Assembly: GCA_963765545.1 (NCBI GenBank)
Contig: CAVXWW010000009.1
Span: 372,001 to 436,000, forward strand
Reading direction: 5' to 3'
Source of the DNA: JARRPM01 sp963765545
GTDB taxonomy: Bacteria > Pseudomonadota > Gammaproteobacteria > Pseudomonadales > Halieaceae
Length of the DNA stretch: 64,000 nucleotides
The notes under the pieces were generated by a model that worked only from the letters and a program-made list of their open reading frames with translations, ran no database searches and was not told where the DNA came from. Positions 53,181 through 61,833 of this stretch are shown piece by piece (the stretch's first letter is position 1; each line of letters begins with the position of its first letter). Position numbers and translations under genes: made by a program.

Positions 53181-53615
53181 CTAATCCAGGTAAACACCCT
53201 GGGATGCATACCATGGGCGGTCTATAGACCACCGAATGGATGTCACGTCCGCCTGGTCACTCACAAGCTTGCCCGCCCGAGATTGCACGGCGACCAGCTT
53301 GTCCTGTGCTGCCATCACCGATTCGTCCAACACACCCCGGCTTTGGAGTTCCGGGTAGACAATGCGCAGGAACTGTATGACGGGGACGTCGGCCGAGCGA
53401 GGACTGGAGATCTCCGCAATACCGTTTTCCAGCGAAAGTACTTTGAAGCGGTAAGGGTAGGCAGCCAGTTCCTGGTCCTGCTCAAGGATTGCGTTGAGTT
53501 GGCTAACCCGTGTGTCCCAACCAGAGAGCCACCAGGCAAGACCCAGTACAGTGACAATCAGGAGTCCGGCCAGGTACCGTTTGGTGAACGGGTCCAGCCC
53601 GGTAGGTTCTGACAT
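53181..53615 (-). CDS. single-span membrane protein of unknown function
   Basis: The 144-residue protein starts MSEPTGLDPFTKRYLAGLLI with GAGG eight bases upstream. One membrane helix (AGLLIVTVLGLAWWLSGW) anchors a ~115-residue periplasmic domain with mixed strands (QELAAYPYRFKVLSLENGIA and AVQSRAGKLVSDQ). I recognise no family. It lies convergent to the winged-helix protein, with 83 bases between. Nothing in it suggests an enzyme. Confidence 0.6.
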   Translation of the reverse strand: MSEPTGLDPFTKRYLAGLLIVTVLGLAWWLSGWDTRVSQLNAILEQDQELAAYPYRFKVLSLENGIAEISSPRSADVPVIQFLRIVYPELQSRGVLDESVMAAQDKLVAVQSRAGKLVSDQADVTSIRWSIDRPWYASQGVYLD

Positions 53616-53764
53616 TGTGATAGCCTCGGCAAAATCGTTAATCATAAGATTAGGGCGGCTAGTGGCCGCTGTTTGCTTCCTTGAAGATGCTGTCGCCTTG
53701 TTACGACTTACCCGATTCTACCCACAAAGGTTTACACTGAAAACAGATCCAGGGAGATACCGCA

Positions 53765-53956
53765 GTGAAACTATGTACTGGAATAGCCTCGCAGGTAGAT
53801 GCCGTGGTCGCTGACGGGCCGTCACTGCTCATGGATGAAGGTTTTCATACAGGCTGGGCCAATACCAGGGCACTGGACGCTTCCAATATTACCCGGGATA
53901 CTCCCGACCCTATGAATGATGTAATGGGTCAGAACCGTTTCAGGAAACCACTATGA
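53765..53956 (+). CDS. small reading frame coupled to the SMP-30-like lipoprotein gene
   Basis: This 63-codon frame starts with GTG at 53765, with GGGAG eight bases upstream, and ends in a TGA that overlaps the ATG of the next gene (ATGA). That pattern is typical of translational coupling. The product begins MKLCTGIASQVDAVVADGPS and has no signal peptide or known domain. It may be a small protein or a leader that sets translation of the lipoprotein gene. It was not recognised as any family. Confidence 0.4.
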   Translation: MKLCTGIASQVDAVVADGPSLLMDEGFHTGWANTRALDASNITRDTPDPMNDVMGQNRFRKPL

Positions 53957-55029
53957 TTAAACGTATCCTTACTCTGGGCACAGTCGCCATGCTGCTGGGT
54001 TGCATTGATGACGAAATGCATATCAGTGGCTGCGAACCGCTGGGAGAAATTGTTCCGGTCTGTGGTATGCAGAGCCCGGAAGATATCGCCGCCCTGCCGG
54101 ATGGGCGCCACCTGTTGCTGGCGCATTTCGGCGGCATGCACGACGGCACCGGCAGTCTAGGCCTGTTTGATACCCGCACGGAAAAAGTGACGCCGCTGTT
54201 CCCTCCAGCCGATGGGGTGGTCGATACCGCAGACCCTGAGTGGGGAGAGGCCGATTGTGAACCGCCCCCCCTGGACAAATTCAGCCCCCATGGCACACAC
54301 CTGCAACAGCTGGAGGATGGGCGCTGGCGTTACCTGGTGGTGAATCATGGAGCACGGGAGACCGTCGAGTTGTTTGAGTTGCTCGGGCAAGGCGGCGATA
54401 GCACCCTGGCCTGGAGAGGTTGCGTACCCGCCGGCCCCGATACGTTCATGAATGACGTGGTTGGACTTGCCAATGGGGACCTGATCTACACCCGGATGTT
54501 TCATAATGCAGGCACCCTGGAACAGCTGTTAAGCCTGGTTGGCAGGAATACGGGTGACCTGTGGCGCTGGAATCGTGAGACCGGTCTGAGGGTGTTGCCC
54601 GGTACCGAGGCCAACCAGCCCAACGGCATTGAAATAGCGCGGGATGGACGCCACGTATTCGCCAACATGTACTTCACCCGGGAAGTGTGGAAGGTGGATG
54701 TGGATACCGGTGAAGTCGTCGGGACTGCGGCGGTGGCCAGCGGCGATAACAGCGCCTGGGGATCGGATGGTCGCCTGTGGGTGGTCACGCACCAGGATAG
54801 CCTGGCCAACATGCTGTCCTGTTTCAGGGTGCAAGAGGAACCCTGCGGCGCCCGCTTCGAGATCATCGCGGTCGACCCGGACACCCTGGCCACTGAATCT
54901 GTCTTCACCCATCGGGGTGCGCCCATGGGAGCGGCGACGATAGCAGTGCCCCAGGCGGGGCGGGTCTACATGGGGTCATTTGTGGGCGATCGATTGATTT
55001 CCGTGCCGGACTTCAGTGTTGCGCCTTAG
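53953..55029 (+). CDS. lipoprotein with SMP-30/arylesterase-like beta-propeller
   Basis: The 358-residue protein has a lipoprotein signal with lipobox MLLGC (Cys17). The mature part is a beta-propeller of the SMP-30/gluconolactonase/strictosidine synthase group, with repeated blade strands (SPEDIAALPDGRHLLLAHFG, FSPHGTHLQQ, GIEIARDGRHVFANMYFT, GSDGRLWVVTHQ). Such proteins are often calcium-dependent lactonases or esterases, but the acidic metal residues cannot be certified by eye. Extra Cys pairs (CEPLG, CGMQS, CFRVQEEPC) fit an exported protein. The start overlaps the upstream small frame. It probably sits in the outer membrane facing the periplasm. Confidence 0.75.
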   Translation: MIKRILTLGTVAMLLGCIDDEMHISGCEPLGEIVPVCGMQSPEDIAALPDGRHLLLAHFGGMHDGTGSLGLFDTRTEKVTPLFPPADGVVDTADPEWGEADCEPPPLDKFSPHGTHLQQLEDGRWRYLVVNHGARETVELFELLGQGGDSTLAWRGCVPAGPDTFMNDVVGLANGDLIYTRMFHNAGTLEQLLSLVGRNTGDLWRWNRETGLRVLPGTEANQPNGIEIARDGRHVFANMYFTREVWKVDVDTGEVVGTAAVASGDNSAWGSDGRLWVVTHQDSLANMLSCFRVQEEPCGARFEIIAVDPDTLATESVFTHRGAPMGAATIAVPQAGRVYMGSFVGDRLISVPDFSVAP

Positions 55030-55077
55030 GCCGGAATCGAGCCCCCTTCAAGTCGCGCATACAGCATTCCCTGGTAG

Positions 55078-55983
55078 TCAGAAATTGCCCCGCACTCTCG
55101 CCACCAGGAAGTCCACGGCGGCTTTCACCTTGGGCACCAGGTAGCGCTGCTTTTGATACAGTAAATACACTGCCATATCCGTATTCTGGGTGATGCATAA
55201 AGCTGGATCAAAAAACAACTCCTGCAATTCGCGGCGCTCAAGATAGGGCGCCAACGCCCAGCGTGGGGCCATCAGGATACCCTGCCCATCGATAGCCTTT
55301 TCGGCCAGCCAGCGACCGTTGTTTGATACCGCGACGACTGGCGCCGACACATCTTTCCATTGACCATCTATGTGGCAGAGCCAGGGAGACGGTCCATTGG
55401 GCGTGCGAAAATAAAGCCCCCGGTGATGTTCCAGCTCCGAAGCATCCTGGGGCCTACCCATTTCTGCCAGGTAGGCCGGGGCGGCGACGGGAATAAACTC
55501 ATTGTCCATCAGCCTTATGGCGAGCACGCGTTCGTTGGGAGCGTAGCCGCCACGAATGGCAATATCCACGTCCTCCCGCCCCAGGGCGGAAAGCTCATCG
55601 CTCAAGCTCACATCGAGAATTATCTCCGGATAAAGATCAGTAAATTCACCCAGCAGGGGTAGCAGAATGCGTTCACCAAAACCCACCATGGAGCTGATAC
55701 GCAGCTGGCCCATGGGTTTAGCCTGGTAACTGCGCACGGTTTCATGGCTTTGCTCAAGTTGGTTGAGGATGCTCTGGATATCGTTGTAATAGATTCGCCC
55801 CACCTCGGTCAGCGTTACCACCCGCGTCGTCCGTTTCAGCAGGGTGGCACCCAGACTTTTCTCAAGGTCCGCGACCCGTCGCGACAGGGAGGAGGGTGGT
55901 ACACCAAAGGCTCTGGCGGCTTTGGTAAAGCTACCGCTCTCGGCTACTTTGCTGAAGTACCTGATCGCGCGAAGCTGGTCCAT
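55078..55983 (-). CDS. LysR-family transcriptional regulator
   Basis: This 301-residue LysR regulator starts at ATG 55983 (MDQLRAIRYFSKVAESGSFT), with GAGG about eight bases upstream; the longer upstream frame is AT-rich intergenic sequence. HTH AFGVPPSSLSRRVADLEKSL, then a substrate-binding domain (MGQLRISSMVGFGERILLPL). It belongs to the common group that regulates a divergent oxidoreductase. The MDR-type reductase gene starts 147 bases away on the other strand, with palindromes between, so it is the likely target. Confidence 0.85.
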   Translation of the reverse strand: MDQLRAIRYFSKVAESGSFTKAARAFGVPPSSLSRRVADLEKSLGATLLKRTTRVVTLTEVGRIYYNDIQSILNQLEQSHETVRSYQAKPMGQLRISSMVGFGERILLPLLGEFTDLYPEIILDVSLSDELSALGREDVDIAIRGGYAPNERVLAIRLMDNEFIPVAAPAYLAEMGRPQDASELEHHRGLYFRTPNGPSPWLCHIDGQWKDVSAPVVAVSNNGRWLAEKAIDGQGILMAPRWALAPYLERRELQELFFDPALCITQNTDMAVYLLYQKQRYLVPKVKAAVDFLVARVRGNF

Positions 55984-56016
55984 ACATGCCCTCTTTGGCG
56001 ACAGGTTTAGAATACT

Positions 56017-56043
56017 ATTGTTATAAAGACAATAAATATTGTC
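56017..56043. promoter_or_regulatory. inverted repeats between the LysR and MDR genes
   Basis: A perfect GACAATA-AA-TATTGTC lies at 56028-56043. It overlaps ATTGT-N7-ACAAT at 56017-56033. The region is AT-rich and lies between divergent genes. LysR proteins usually bind partly symmetric sites with T-N11-A. These repeats are the best operator candidate here. Confidence 0.5.
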
Positions 56044-56130
56044 ATATTGAGGTATATATCTTATCAATAAATAACACAATAATCTCACCGCTTCCGCAAA
56101 CCAACGTCTGAACCCAATTGGAGTAACACT

Positions 56131-57129
56131 ATGAGCACCTATACCGCCATTAACCTGATAGCCCGTCCCGAGCCGGGGCCGGTAAGCTCCGACATATTTG
56201 AAGTCGTGGAAAAAGACATTCCCAGCGCCGGCCCGGGCCAGATTCTGGTCAAGCAAACCCATATGTCACTGGACCCGGCGATGTTCGGCTGGATGAGCCC
56301 TGACCCGGAAAGCTATATACCGCCGGTAGCCCTGGGGGATGTAATGCGTTCTTCGGGTCTGGGCGAGGTAGTGGAAAGTAACCACCCGGACTATGCTGTG
56401 GGCGATCGTGTCATGGGCTTGATGGGGTGGACAGAATACCTTGTCAGCTCTGGCGAAGGGCTGAACAAGGTCCAGCCGGGTCCGGATGCCGAGGCCGTGC
56501 TTTCGATTTTCGCGCTACCGGGCCTGACCGCGACCCAGGGCCTGTTCGGGTTTGGTGACCCCAAAGCGGGCGAGACCATTGTGGTGAGTGGCGCTGCCGG
56601 TTCTGTGGGCTCCATTGTTGGTCAGTTAGCCAAGGCCGAAGGCCTGAATGTGATTGGCGTTGCAGGCAACGATGAAAAATGCGACTGGATTGTCTCCGAA
56701 CTGGGCTTTGATGGTGCCATCAATTACAAAACAGACGATATTGCTGCGAAACTTGCTGAGCTGGCGCCCAAGGGTGTCGACATCTATTTCGAAAACACCG
56801 GCGGCCCGATACAACACCATGTATTTGAGTGTATGAACGCCCACGGACGCATTGTTGTCTGTGGCATGATCGCGGATTACGGCAAGGCCGTACCGGATGC
56901 CGGTCCGAACTGGATTCCCATCATCAAAAAACGCCTCAAGATCCAGGGCTTCGCCATGCCGGACCATTTCGGCCAGATGCCGGAACTGCTGGGCCAGCTC
57001 ACACCCTATGTCATGCAGGGCAAAATAAAATACCGCGCCCATGTACTGGAGGGTCTGGAATCAGCGATCGACGGCCTCAATATGTTTTTCACCGGCGACA
57101 ACAAGGGCAAGCTGATCGTAAAACTGTAA
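56131..57129 (+). CDS. zinc-independent MDR oxidoreductase, CurA/leukotriene B4 dehydrogenase-like
   Basis: The 332-residue enzyme has a medium-chain reductase fold without zinc ligands: MSLDPAMFGWMSP, VGDRVMGLMGWTEYL, LPGLTATQGLFGFGDPKAGE, and the cofactor motif VVSGAAGSVGSIVGQLAK (residues ~150). A Gly-Gly-Pro (NTGGPIQHHV) in the substrate pocket matches NADPH-dependent CurA/double-bond reductases. It should reduce an alpha,beta-unsaturated carbonyl. The AT-rich gap to the divergent LysR gene holds palindromes. Its substrate is unknown. Confidence 0.88.
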   Translation: MSTYTAINLIARPEPGPVSSDIFEVVEKDIPSAGPGQILVKQTHMSLDPAMFGWMSPDPESYIPPVALGDVMRSSGLGEVVESNHPDYAVGDRVMGLMGWTEYLVSSGEGLNKVQPGPDAEAVLSIFALPGLTATQGLFGFGDPKAGETIVVSGAAGSVGSIVGQLAKAEGLNVIGVAGNDEKCDWIVSELGFDGAINYKTDDIAAKLAELAPKGVDIYFENTGGPIQHHVFECMNAHGRIVVCGMIADYGKAVPDAGPNWIPIIKKRLKIQGFAMPDHFGQMPELLGQLTPYVMQGKIKYRAHVLEGLESAIDGLNMFFTGDNKGKLIVKL

Positions 57130-57274
57130 TATCGCGCCCTGTCAATCTGCTGCCCTGCGAGTCTGGGGCAGCGGATCACATCCACCCGACAAGCACATCC
57201 AGTAGTACCCGACAGGCGGGCGTAGATCACCCTGCCCGCGGCGACTTCAAGGAACTCTCCACCCACATGGTGAG

Positions 57275-59383
57275 CTATGAGACCGGGGCGGCCCGTTTCT
57301 TGACCGCCTTGGTTGAGCTCTTGGCGGCGCTCTTTTTGGCCTTTCTGCGAGCCTGCAACGCCAATTTGCGCACACTGGCTATATCTTCGTCTGAAAAAAC
57401 ACCATTGACCCCGGATATTGCCGCCAGGCGCATGCCGTGTTTCAAACCCATCTTGTATATTTCGTGTACCTTTTCCCACTCGATACTTCTGCCGACGGTG
57501 AAATTCTCGAACCGACCCTCAAGCGTCAGCACAATAGTTTCCGCAAGGCAGGCATAGACCACGTTGTGGTCGTCAAAACCAATCTGCTTCATGCGCACTT
57601 CGCCGGGAAGGTATACTTCTCCCGACTCGATAACCAGGACATCAGGACGCTTCGCCACTTCTTCAGCTGGCAGGTCCAACGGTCTGGCAACATCGGTTAT
57701 CACGCAGCCTGGCTTTACCTTCATAATATCAAGGATCTTCTTGCCGGCGCCGGATGTTGCGGTAACGATCATGTCCATCTCACCAATGCTCTTGTCACTA
57801 TCGGCATAGGACGCCAGTACCAGTTTTGCCGCAGGTGACTCTTTCAGGATGGACTTTTTCAACACCAATAGTTTGGCCGATTCGGGAGAGACAAGGTGCA
57901 CTTCCTCCGCGGTGCGGGCCAGCAGCCGGGCGCACGCTGAGCCAATAGCGCCTGTGGCTCCCACTACCATCACCTTGCCCTTGATCTTCTTGCCCTTCTC
58001 CAGCTTCACCAGGCCCAGCCTGGCAACGGCATCATGAGCAGCCCACAAGGCCCCCGATGCGCTGTAACTGTTGCCGGTAGTAATGGGTAAGGGAGCGCGC
58101 TTGGCCACGGTGACCCCCGCGTCACCCACTACCTTGGTAAATGCGCCCAGACCCATTATCTGGGCACCAAGCTTCTTGGCCATGTCTGCCGCGGCCAGCA
58201 GCTGCCGGTAGGTGAACTCGGGGCTGTGCGACATAATCTGTTTTGGCGTGCCGCCAACAAGTATCAGCCAGCCCCGGGCCTCAACACCGGAGGGAGATTG
58301 TATTCCCTCCACTTTGGTGTACACCAGTGGTGGGCTATAAGCCACAGCCTTTTCCACCGCGTCCATCATCACGGGCGGTGACACTTTGGACAGCAGCTCC
58401 AGCGGCTTCACATTTGCCAGGTATTTTTGTGACAGGGGGTGGATAACAAAGGCAAAGCGATTAATCTGTTTCTTTCCTTCAATCGGGTAGAGAATCCTGG
58501 GCTTGAGGTCCAGGCCCGCGAAGATGTCCAGGTAGTCGTCATGGGCGATTTCCTGTATTGGTTTTTCCAATGCCGCCACAATCATCGCCTCCACGACATT
58601 GAGGCCAACAGTTTGCTTGAACGGCTGTATGCTGCAATCTACAACCATTCGGACACCTCGTTCTCTCAGCGCAGCAAGGCGCTCTGGCGACACAGTTGAT
58701 GTAAGAACAGCTTTGTCCTTCAGTTCTGCCAGCCCATACCGCTCCAGCTGATGCCATGGAGCGACAATCACATCGGCATCACGTACCGCCTTTTTCAACA
58801 TGAACTGGTTCAGCAGCTTGCCGGGGGCCAGGGAGGGCAACAGGCCACGCTCCGGACTGAACCGCAAGGCCGGCTGGCTGCCAGCGGCATACAACTCCAG
58901 TGCTTTTAGTGAATGCAGCAGGCCAGGCAGGCCAAACTGTAAAACAGGATCGGCAAAAGAAATATTCTGGGTAAATTCAGCCATTACAGACGCCATGCGG
59001 TAATTGGTTGTGCCTGACAGGAAAAGAACTTTCGCATTGCTGAAAAAGTTACCCAGTTCAAGTTGGGCAGACCGCAATGACCACTCCTGGACAATTTCCC
59101 GCAGCCGGGCACCGGTGGTTACAGGCGTATCTCCGGCCATTTTTTCCAGCCGGCTGGTGTCGCGCTGGTGAAAGTAATTGGTCCCTACCCAGTAATGGTC
59201 GTGCACCATGCCCAGGCCCAGGGCGTCGACCTTCCCGCGCCAGTCCTTGAGCAGTCGCCCCGCCGCCTTCGGGTCGTTGTCCGTGCCTATTCGCACGACG
59301 TCGAACTTCTGGCCCAGGAAGCGGGTAGTGAATTTGCAATCGAGGCTGGCGGGGCCGAGGCTGATGCTTGCAATGGATTTCAT
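57275..59383 (-). CDS. acyl-ACP reductase-like protein with an extra N-terminal domain
   Basis: This 702-residue protein joins an N-terminal ~300-residue domain that I do not recognise (start MKSIASISLGPASLDCKFTT, with VVDCSIQPFKQTVGLNVVEA) to a C-terminal half that matches cyanobacterial acyl-ACP reductase. That half has FAFVIHPLSQKYL, GLGAFTKVV, ITTGNSYSASGAL, the NADPH motif VMVVGATGAIGSACARL (~471-487), and the region with Cys560 (KPGCVITDVARPLD), equal to the catalytic Cys of AAR, then YACLAETIVLTLEGRFENFT. A Lys-rich tail ends the protein. It may reduce fatty acyl-ACP or -CoA to an aldehyde. It stands alone, convergent to the MDR gene. Confidence 0.75.
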   Translation of the reverse strand: MKSIASISLGPASLDCKFTTRFLGQKFDVVRIGTDNDPKAAGRLLKDWRGKVDALGLGMVHDHYWVGTNYFHQRDTSRLEKMAGDTPVTTGARLREIVQEWSLRSAQLELGNFFSNAKVLFLSGTTNYRMASVMAEFTQNISFADPVLQFGLPGLLHSLKALELYAAGSQPALRFSPERGLLPSLAPGKLLNQFMLKKAVRDADVIVAPWHQLERYGLAELKDKAVLTSTVSPERLAALRERGVRMVVDCSIQPFKQTVGLNVVEAMIVAALEKPIQEIAHDDYLDIFAGLDLKPRILYPIEGKKQINRFAFVIHPLSQKYLANVKPLELLSKVSPPVMMDAVEKAVAYSPPLVYTKVEGIQSPSGVEARGWLILVGGTPKQIMSHSPEFTYRQLLAAADMAKKLGAQIMGLGAFTKVVGDAGVTVAKRAPLPITTGNSYSASGALWAAHDAVARLGLVKLEKGKKIKGKVMVVGATGAIGSACARLLARTAEEVHLVSPESAKLLVLKKSILKESPAAKLVLASYADSDKSIGEMDMIVTATSGAGKKILDIMKVKPGCVITDVARPLDLPAEEVAKRPDVLVIESGEVYLPGEVRMKQIGFDDHNVVYACLAETIVLTLEGRFENFTVGRSIEWEKVHEIYKMGLKHGMRLAAISGVNGVFSDEDIASVRKLALQARRKAKKSAAKSSTKAVKKRAAPVS

Positions 59384-59682
59384 AGCTTGTTTCCATCCGA
59401 CAAAACCAAAGGAGTAAGCTACAGAATTGCGACGCGAACGCTATTGATTGTAATCAAGCAAAGCCGATGCGGGCTGTGCGGATCATGAACGCGTAGCGGC
59501 CCGGCTCTGGCGCAAGGGTGATCCGTTGAGAAACGGAACCATCCAATCCGGGGCATGTCATCGCTGTCTTCGGCGCGGTCGAGTGCCTCGACATGCTAAC
59601 CACCGGCTTTGATTTTCCCTACTGGCGATACAACTGTAGACTAGGGCGGACGAGACAGGCTCCGGCGAAAGGGAGGGTGATT

Positions 59683-61272
59683 GTGAAACTGACGACATTG
59701 CGCGCATTTGCCCTGCTGGCGCCGCTCAGCCTGGTTAGTGCGGCGCTGGCTCAGGAGACCGCTCCTGCGGCGGACCCTGTCGAGCTGTCGGAGTCGATGG
59801 ACATGGCGGCAGTTATTGCCCTGCTGAAACAACAACAGGCAGAGCTGAACGCCCAGCGTGAGCGCCTGGACGCGCAAGCCAATAAAATTACCTCGCTTAC
59901 CCAGGAGCTGGACGCACTGCGAGAGGCGCCGGTTACCGGGGCGAAGCCTGAGGCGACTCCTGCTCACGCGGAGACAATAGCCTCCAGCCCGCCGGCCGGG
60001 CAAGGTGCTGGCGAGAGAGGGAAGTCAGAGCTGCTAGCCGGCGCTGAAGACGAGCAAATCGACATCGCCAAAGCAAGTCCGGCCGAACCAGAGAGCGATA
60101 AAGAGGGTGCAAAGGCTGTAGCTGCAGCACAAAAAGACGACCCCACCCAGGAACTACTGGATCAGTTTCCCGGGGCCTGGCGGCTGCCGGGCACTAACTC
60201 CGCGTTCCGGGTGGGTGGCTATGTCAGGACAGCGGTTGTGTTCAACAAAGACGTGCTGGAAATCCCGGACCGCTTTATTGTCGGCTCGATCCCGGTTGAT
60301 CAAGCCGATGCGGATGAAAACGCCGCACAGTCCAGTATTACAGCCAATCAGTCGCGCCTTAACTTCGACTTTCGCGAGTCTACCGAGGCCGGTATCCTGC
60401 GCGCCTTTATAGAGGGCGACTTTACCGGTAGTGGAAACTCTTTCAGGCTGCGCCACGCCTTCGGGCAATGGAATAGAATCCTGGCAGGCCAGACCTGGTC
60501 GGCGTTCGTCGATACCAGTGCCAGCCCGGAAGGCGTAGATTTTGAAGGCTTGAATGGCCGCGTCAACGTTCGCCAGAGCCAGATAAGGTACTCCCCCAGG
60601 ATAGGCGAGTCTTTCCAGTTCCAGCTTTCGCTGGAAGATCCTAACCCGCAGATACAAAATGGTAACGGTGTCACCCGTGTGCCAGACCTTGTGCTGGCCG
60701 GTCGCTTCCAACCACATGAACGGCTGCATGTGAGGGCGGCTCTTCTGGGGCGTCAGATACGGGGCCAGGAAGCCCTTGCCGAAGGCAGTACTGTAGATTC
60801 CGGCGGTGTTGACAAGCAGTATGCCTGGGGCCTGAGCATCAGCGGTAGTTTCGCCACGCCGCGTTTCGACAAGCGGGACAAGTTCCTGTTCCAGATCAGC
60901 AAGGGCGACAGTATCGGGCGGTATGTGAACGACCTCAGCAGCACCGGTAACTACGATGGTATTTTCAACCAGAACAGCAGAAAACTTGAATTGTTCAACG
61001 TGTTGGCCGGGTACGGCTCCCTGCAACACTGGTGGATGGATGATCGATCACTGCGCTCTAACTGGACCCTGGGTTACGTAGAAATCAATAATCCCTCATT
61101 CGTGGAAGGCGATGCGTATAAGCGCACCATACGGGCCTCGGCCAATCTTATCTGGAACCCCACGCAGCATGTGGATACCGGTATCGAGTATCTCTGGGGA
61201 AAACGTGAAAACAAGGATGGCGATAGCGGTGAGGCGCAGCAATTGCAAATGATGATCCGATACATCTTTTAG
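59683..61272 (+). CDS. DcaP-like outer-membrane porin
   Basis: This protein of about 529 residues has a signal peptide (LRAFALLAPLSLVSAALAQE), a coiled-coil segment (AVIALLKQQQAELNAQRERL), a ~90-residue Ala/Glu-rich linker, and a beta-barrel (FRVGGYVRTAVVFNKDVLE, RLNFDFRESTEAG, to a final MMIRYIF). Fold and N-terminal coiled coil match the DcaP trimeric porins, which import dicarboxylates and similar acids. GTG 59683 is chosen because GGAGG lies six bases upstream and the signal peptide starts there. The linker is longer than usual. The 299 bases before it hold no gene. Confidence 0.82.
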   Translation: MKLTTLRAFALLAPLSLVSAALAQETAPAADPVELSESMDMAAVIALLKQQQAELNAQRERLDAQANKITSLTQELDALREAPVTGAKPEATPAHAETIASSPPAGQGAGERGKSELLAGAEDEQIDIAKASPAEPESDKEGAKAVAAAQKDDPTQELLDQFPGAWRLPGTNSAFRVGGYVRTAVVFNKDVLEIPDRFIVGSIPVDQADADENAAQSSITANQSRLNFDFRESTEAGILRAFIEGDFTGSGNSFRLRHAFGQWNRILAGQTWSAFVDTSASPEGVDFEGLNGRVNVRQSQIRYSPRIGESFQFQLSLEDPNPQIQNGNGVTRVPDLVLAGRFQPHERLHVRAALLGRQIRGQEALAEGSTVDSGGVDKQYAWGLSISGSFATPRFDKRDKFLFQISKGDSIGRYVNDLSSTGNYDGIFNQNSRKLELFNVLAGYGSLQHWWMDDRSLRSNWTLGYVEINNPSFVEGDAYKRTIRASANLIWNPTQHVDTGIEYLWGKRENKDGDSGEAQQLQMMIRYIF

Positions 61273-61542
61273 GCTGACTAATACATCGGCGAGTATACGC
61301 AAGCAAGTTAGTGCCGTGGCCCAATGTTCACAACGCCATCAATTTACAGAACATGCTTGTCGATACAGAAAGGAGAATAGGCGCCAATCAGAGTAAGGTT
61401 CACTTGCCCACTATCACTGACCAGACAGGGATCTTGTGTAACGACCGGGTCGGCACCTGGCAACAGCCGCGCAGGCCTGAAAAGTGGTTGTTGCAACGAC
61501 CGATTGTGCCCACAGCGGCTTGTTTGAACTATCCGGGGAGCT

Positions 61543-61794
61543 TCACTGCGCTCCCTTTAAAGAAGGGTCATCTGCCGTAAATCGGCTCTGACCCCTTACC
61601 GGGTCTGTGGGTTGGGCCTGCTTTGCGCCCTTGGCCAGGTCAGTCCGCAGCGCCTCCAGCTTGATTTCTCGCTTTTCCATGGAGCGCAGTGCATCACGTA
61701 CAACTTCGCTGGCTGAGCCGTAACGGCCACTGGATATTTGTTGTTTGATAAACACTTCCCAGTGCTCACCCAGGCTTAAGCTGGTGGTGGCCAT
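61543..61794 (-). CDS. parD: orphan ParD-type antitoxin
   Basis: This 83-residue ParD/CopG-type antitoxin starts MATTSLSLGEHWEVFIKQQI and has the ribbon-helix-helix motif GRYGSASEVVRDALRSME, then the helical toxin-binding tail (LEALRTDLAKGAKQ). The start is supported by AGGACG before it. ParE should follow directly, but the 270 bases downstream on this strand hold no ParE frame. The tail overlaps a structured REP-like repeat. The operator upstream is intact. The ribbon-helix-helix strand would bind it as a dimer or tetramer. Confidence 0.82.
   Translation of the reverse strand: MATTSLSLGEHWEVFIKQQISSGRYGSASEVVRDALRSMEKREIKLEALRTDLAKGAKQAQPTDPVRGQSRFTADDPSLKGAQ
61565..61594. repeat. REP-like hairpin overlapping the parD 3' end
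   Basis: The outer inverted repeat GGGTCA (61565-61570) and TGACCC (61589-61594) encloses GCCG-TAAAT-CGGC. The order (GGGTCA...GCCG...CGGC...TGACCC) resembles palindromes linked to REP-associated (RAYT) transposases. It lies inside the last codons of parD, so it may have altered the C terminus. No RAYT gene is in the window. Confidence 0.45.
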
Positions 61795-61804
61795 GTGCGT
61801 CCTA

Positions 61805-61833
61805 TATATTCATAAATAACAAATATGAATATA
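61805..61833. promoter_or_regulatory. parD operator: perfect inverted repeat
   Basis: TATATTCAT (61805-61813) and ATGAATATA (61825-61833) are exact reverse complements separated by 11 bases. The pair lies 10 bases before the parD start codon. ParD proteins repress their own promoter through such repeats. The region is AT-rich, as expected for a promoter. Confidence 0.65.

Noticed and set aside
60154..61029. 291-codon minus-strand frame
   Set aside because: It lies inside the DcaP-like porin on the other strand; the porin has signal peptide, strands and terminal Phe, so this is a shadow frame.
61273..61542. ParE toxin gene downstream of parD
   Set aside because: No minus-strand frame of the expected ~95 codons exists here and stop codons are frequent.
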